From Lachnospiraceae bacterium (GTDB lineage Bacteria; Bacillota_A; Clostridia; Lachnospirales; Lachnospiraceae), in assembly GCA_017416505.1 (NCBI GenBank), contig JAFQCI010000001.1, positions 1 through 21,810 on the forward strand: 21,810 nt of DNA, given 5' to 3'. The position numbers and the translations under genes were made by a program. Each line of letters starts with the position of its first letter. The stretch's first letter is position 1. The notes beneath the pieces were generated by a model that was not told the DNA's origin, made no database searches, and saw only the letters and a program-made list of their open reading frames with translations. This document shows positions 21,440-21,810 of the stretch, in pieces.

Positions 21440-21810
21440 TTAAAATAATCCTTCCAAAGATTCGCTTCCGTTAGGAAGGTCTTGAGAAGAGGGTGGGGGA
21501 GTAGTGGCAACCCTTTGTTCAACAGGTTGGCTTGCTTGCTGTTCTTTTGGGCAACCATTCTCTTTATCAAAGGAATAGGTATAAGTGGCAGCAGGAATTG
21601 TTTCGTATGACAGTTTTTCTTCATCGTGCGTTACTGGTTTGTACGAAAGTTCTTCTGTATGCTTGTGGCATACAAATTCATCGATTGTAACAGGACCGGT
21701 GTATTGCGGTTCCCAATCGGTAGGTTTTAAAAAGTCCACCTTTGCATGATACGGTGGAAGAGGACGCCCCTCTTTTGTTGTAAAATAGGTGACTTCCTGA
21801 AAATCTCTCA
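21440..21810 (-). CDS. C-terminal part of an unknown protein (cut by the window edge)
   Basis: The frame is open to the last base of the window. A GTG at 21739 has no ribosome binding site, and the residues upstream of it (EVTYFTTKEGRPLPPYHAK) read as protein, so this is the end of a longer gene, about 123 residues visible. The visible part is proline- and glutamine-rich and low in hydrophobic residues (QQASQPVEQRVATTPPPSSQD), probably a disordered tail, and ends SLEGLF. The family cannot be named from this piece. Confidence 0.65.
   Translation of the reverse strand, partial: RDFQEVTYFTTKEGRPLPPYHAKVDFLKPTDWEPQYTGPVTIDEFVCHKHTEELSYKPVTHDEEKLSYETIPAATYTYSFDKENGCPKEQQASQPVEQRVATTPPPSSQDLPNGSESLEGLF

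Overview
The window is the replication and partition backbone of a large, low-GC mobile replicon. It looks like a megaplasmid or a plasmid-like conjugative or phage-like element of a Firmicutes/Clostridia host, perhaps Lachnospiraceae. Support for this: AT-rich DNA, strong AAAGGAGG ribosome binding sites before nearly every gene, two TTG starts, sigma-A type promoters with 17-base spacers, and protein families typical of that group. No rRNA, tRNA, CRISPR array, transposase or insertion sequence was seen. Host and element type are inferences.

Layout. (1) 57-5652, minus strand: a three-gene operon of a DUF6094-like N6-adenine methyltransferase, a SNF2-like helicase with zinc ribbons, and a diverged DNA polymerase III beta clamp, ending in a strong terminator. 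(2) 5946-10507, plus strand: the origin module. A putative iteron-binding initiator (538 aa) is followed by a 1.7 kb AT-rich region with 19 co-oriented iterons of two families (11 A, 8 B) and two inverted consensus DnaA boxes. A winged-helix protein (412 aa) follows. (3) 10508-11050: AT-rich, non-coding. (4) 11241-16261, minus strand: a tight, overlapping operon of a HEXXH metallopeptidase-like protein, a YhaM-type OB/HD protein that has lost its HD catalytic residues, clamp-loader delta prime and DnaX (gamma/tau), with a possible small gene at its end. (5) 16467-18531: parA-parB surrounded by copies of a 17-base palindrome that is the likely parS centromere. (6) 18563-21810, minus strand: a zinc-finger/TOPRIM primase-like protein, a 95-aa unknown protein with its own promoter and terminator, a winged-helix replication-relaxation-like protein, and the C-terminal end of a gene running off the window.

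How it fits together. The element appears to bring its own origin, initiators, clamp, two clamp-loader subunits, a primase-like protein, a helicase and partition. It is a partial replisome: no polymerase and no delta subunit lie in this window. The two replisome operons (1 and 4) start from similar promoters and share a leader design: a structured element of exactly 65 nt closed by an ACCT/AGGT stem with a UUUU-loop hairpin inside, followed by an intrinsic terminator with seven U upstream of the first gene. This suggests that both operons are controlled by conditional termination, possibly by one shared signal. This leader pair and the two-family iteron origin are the most unusual things in the window.
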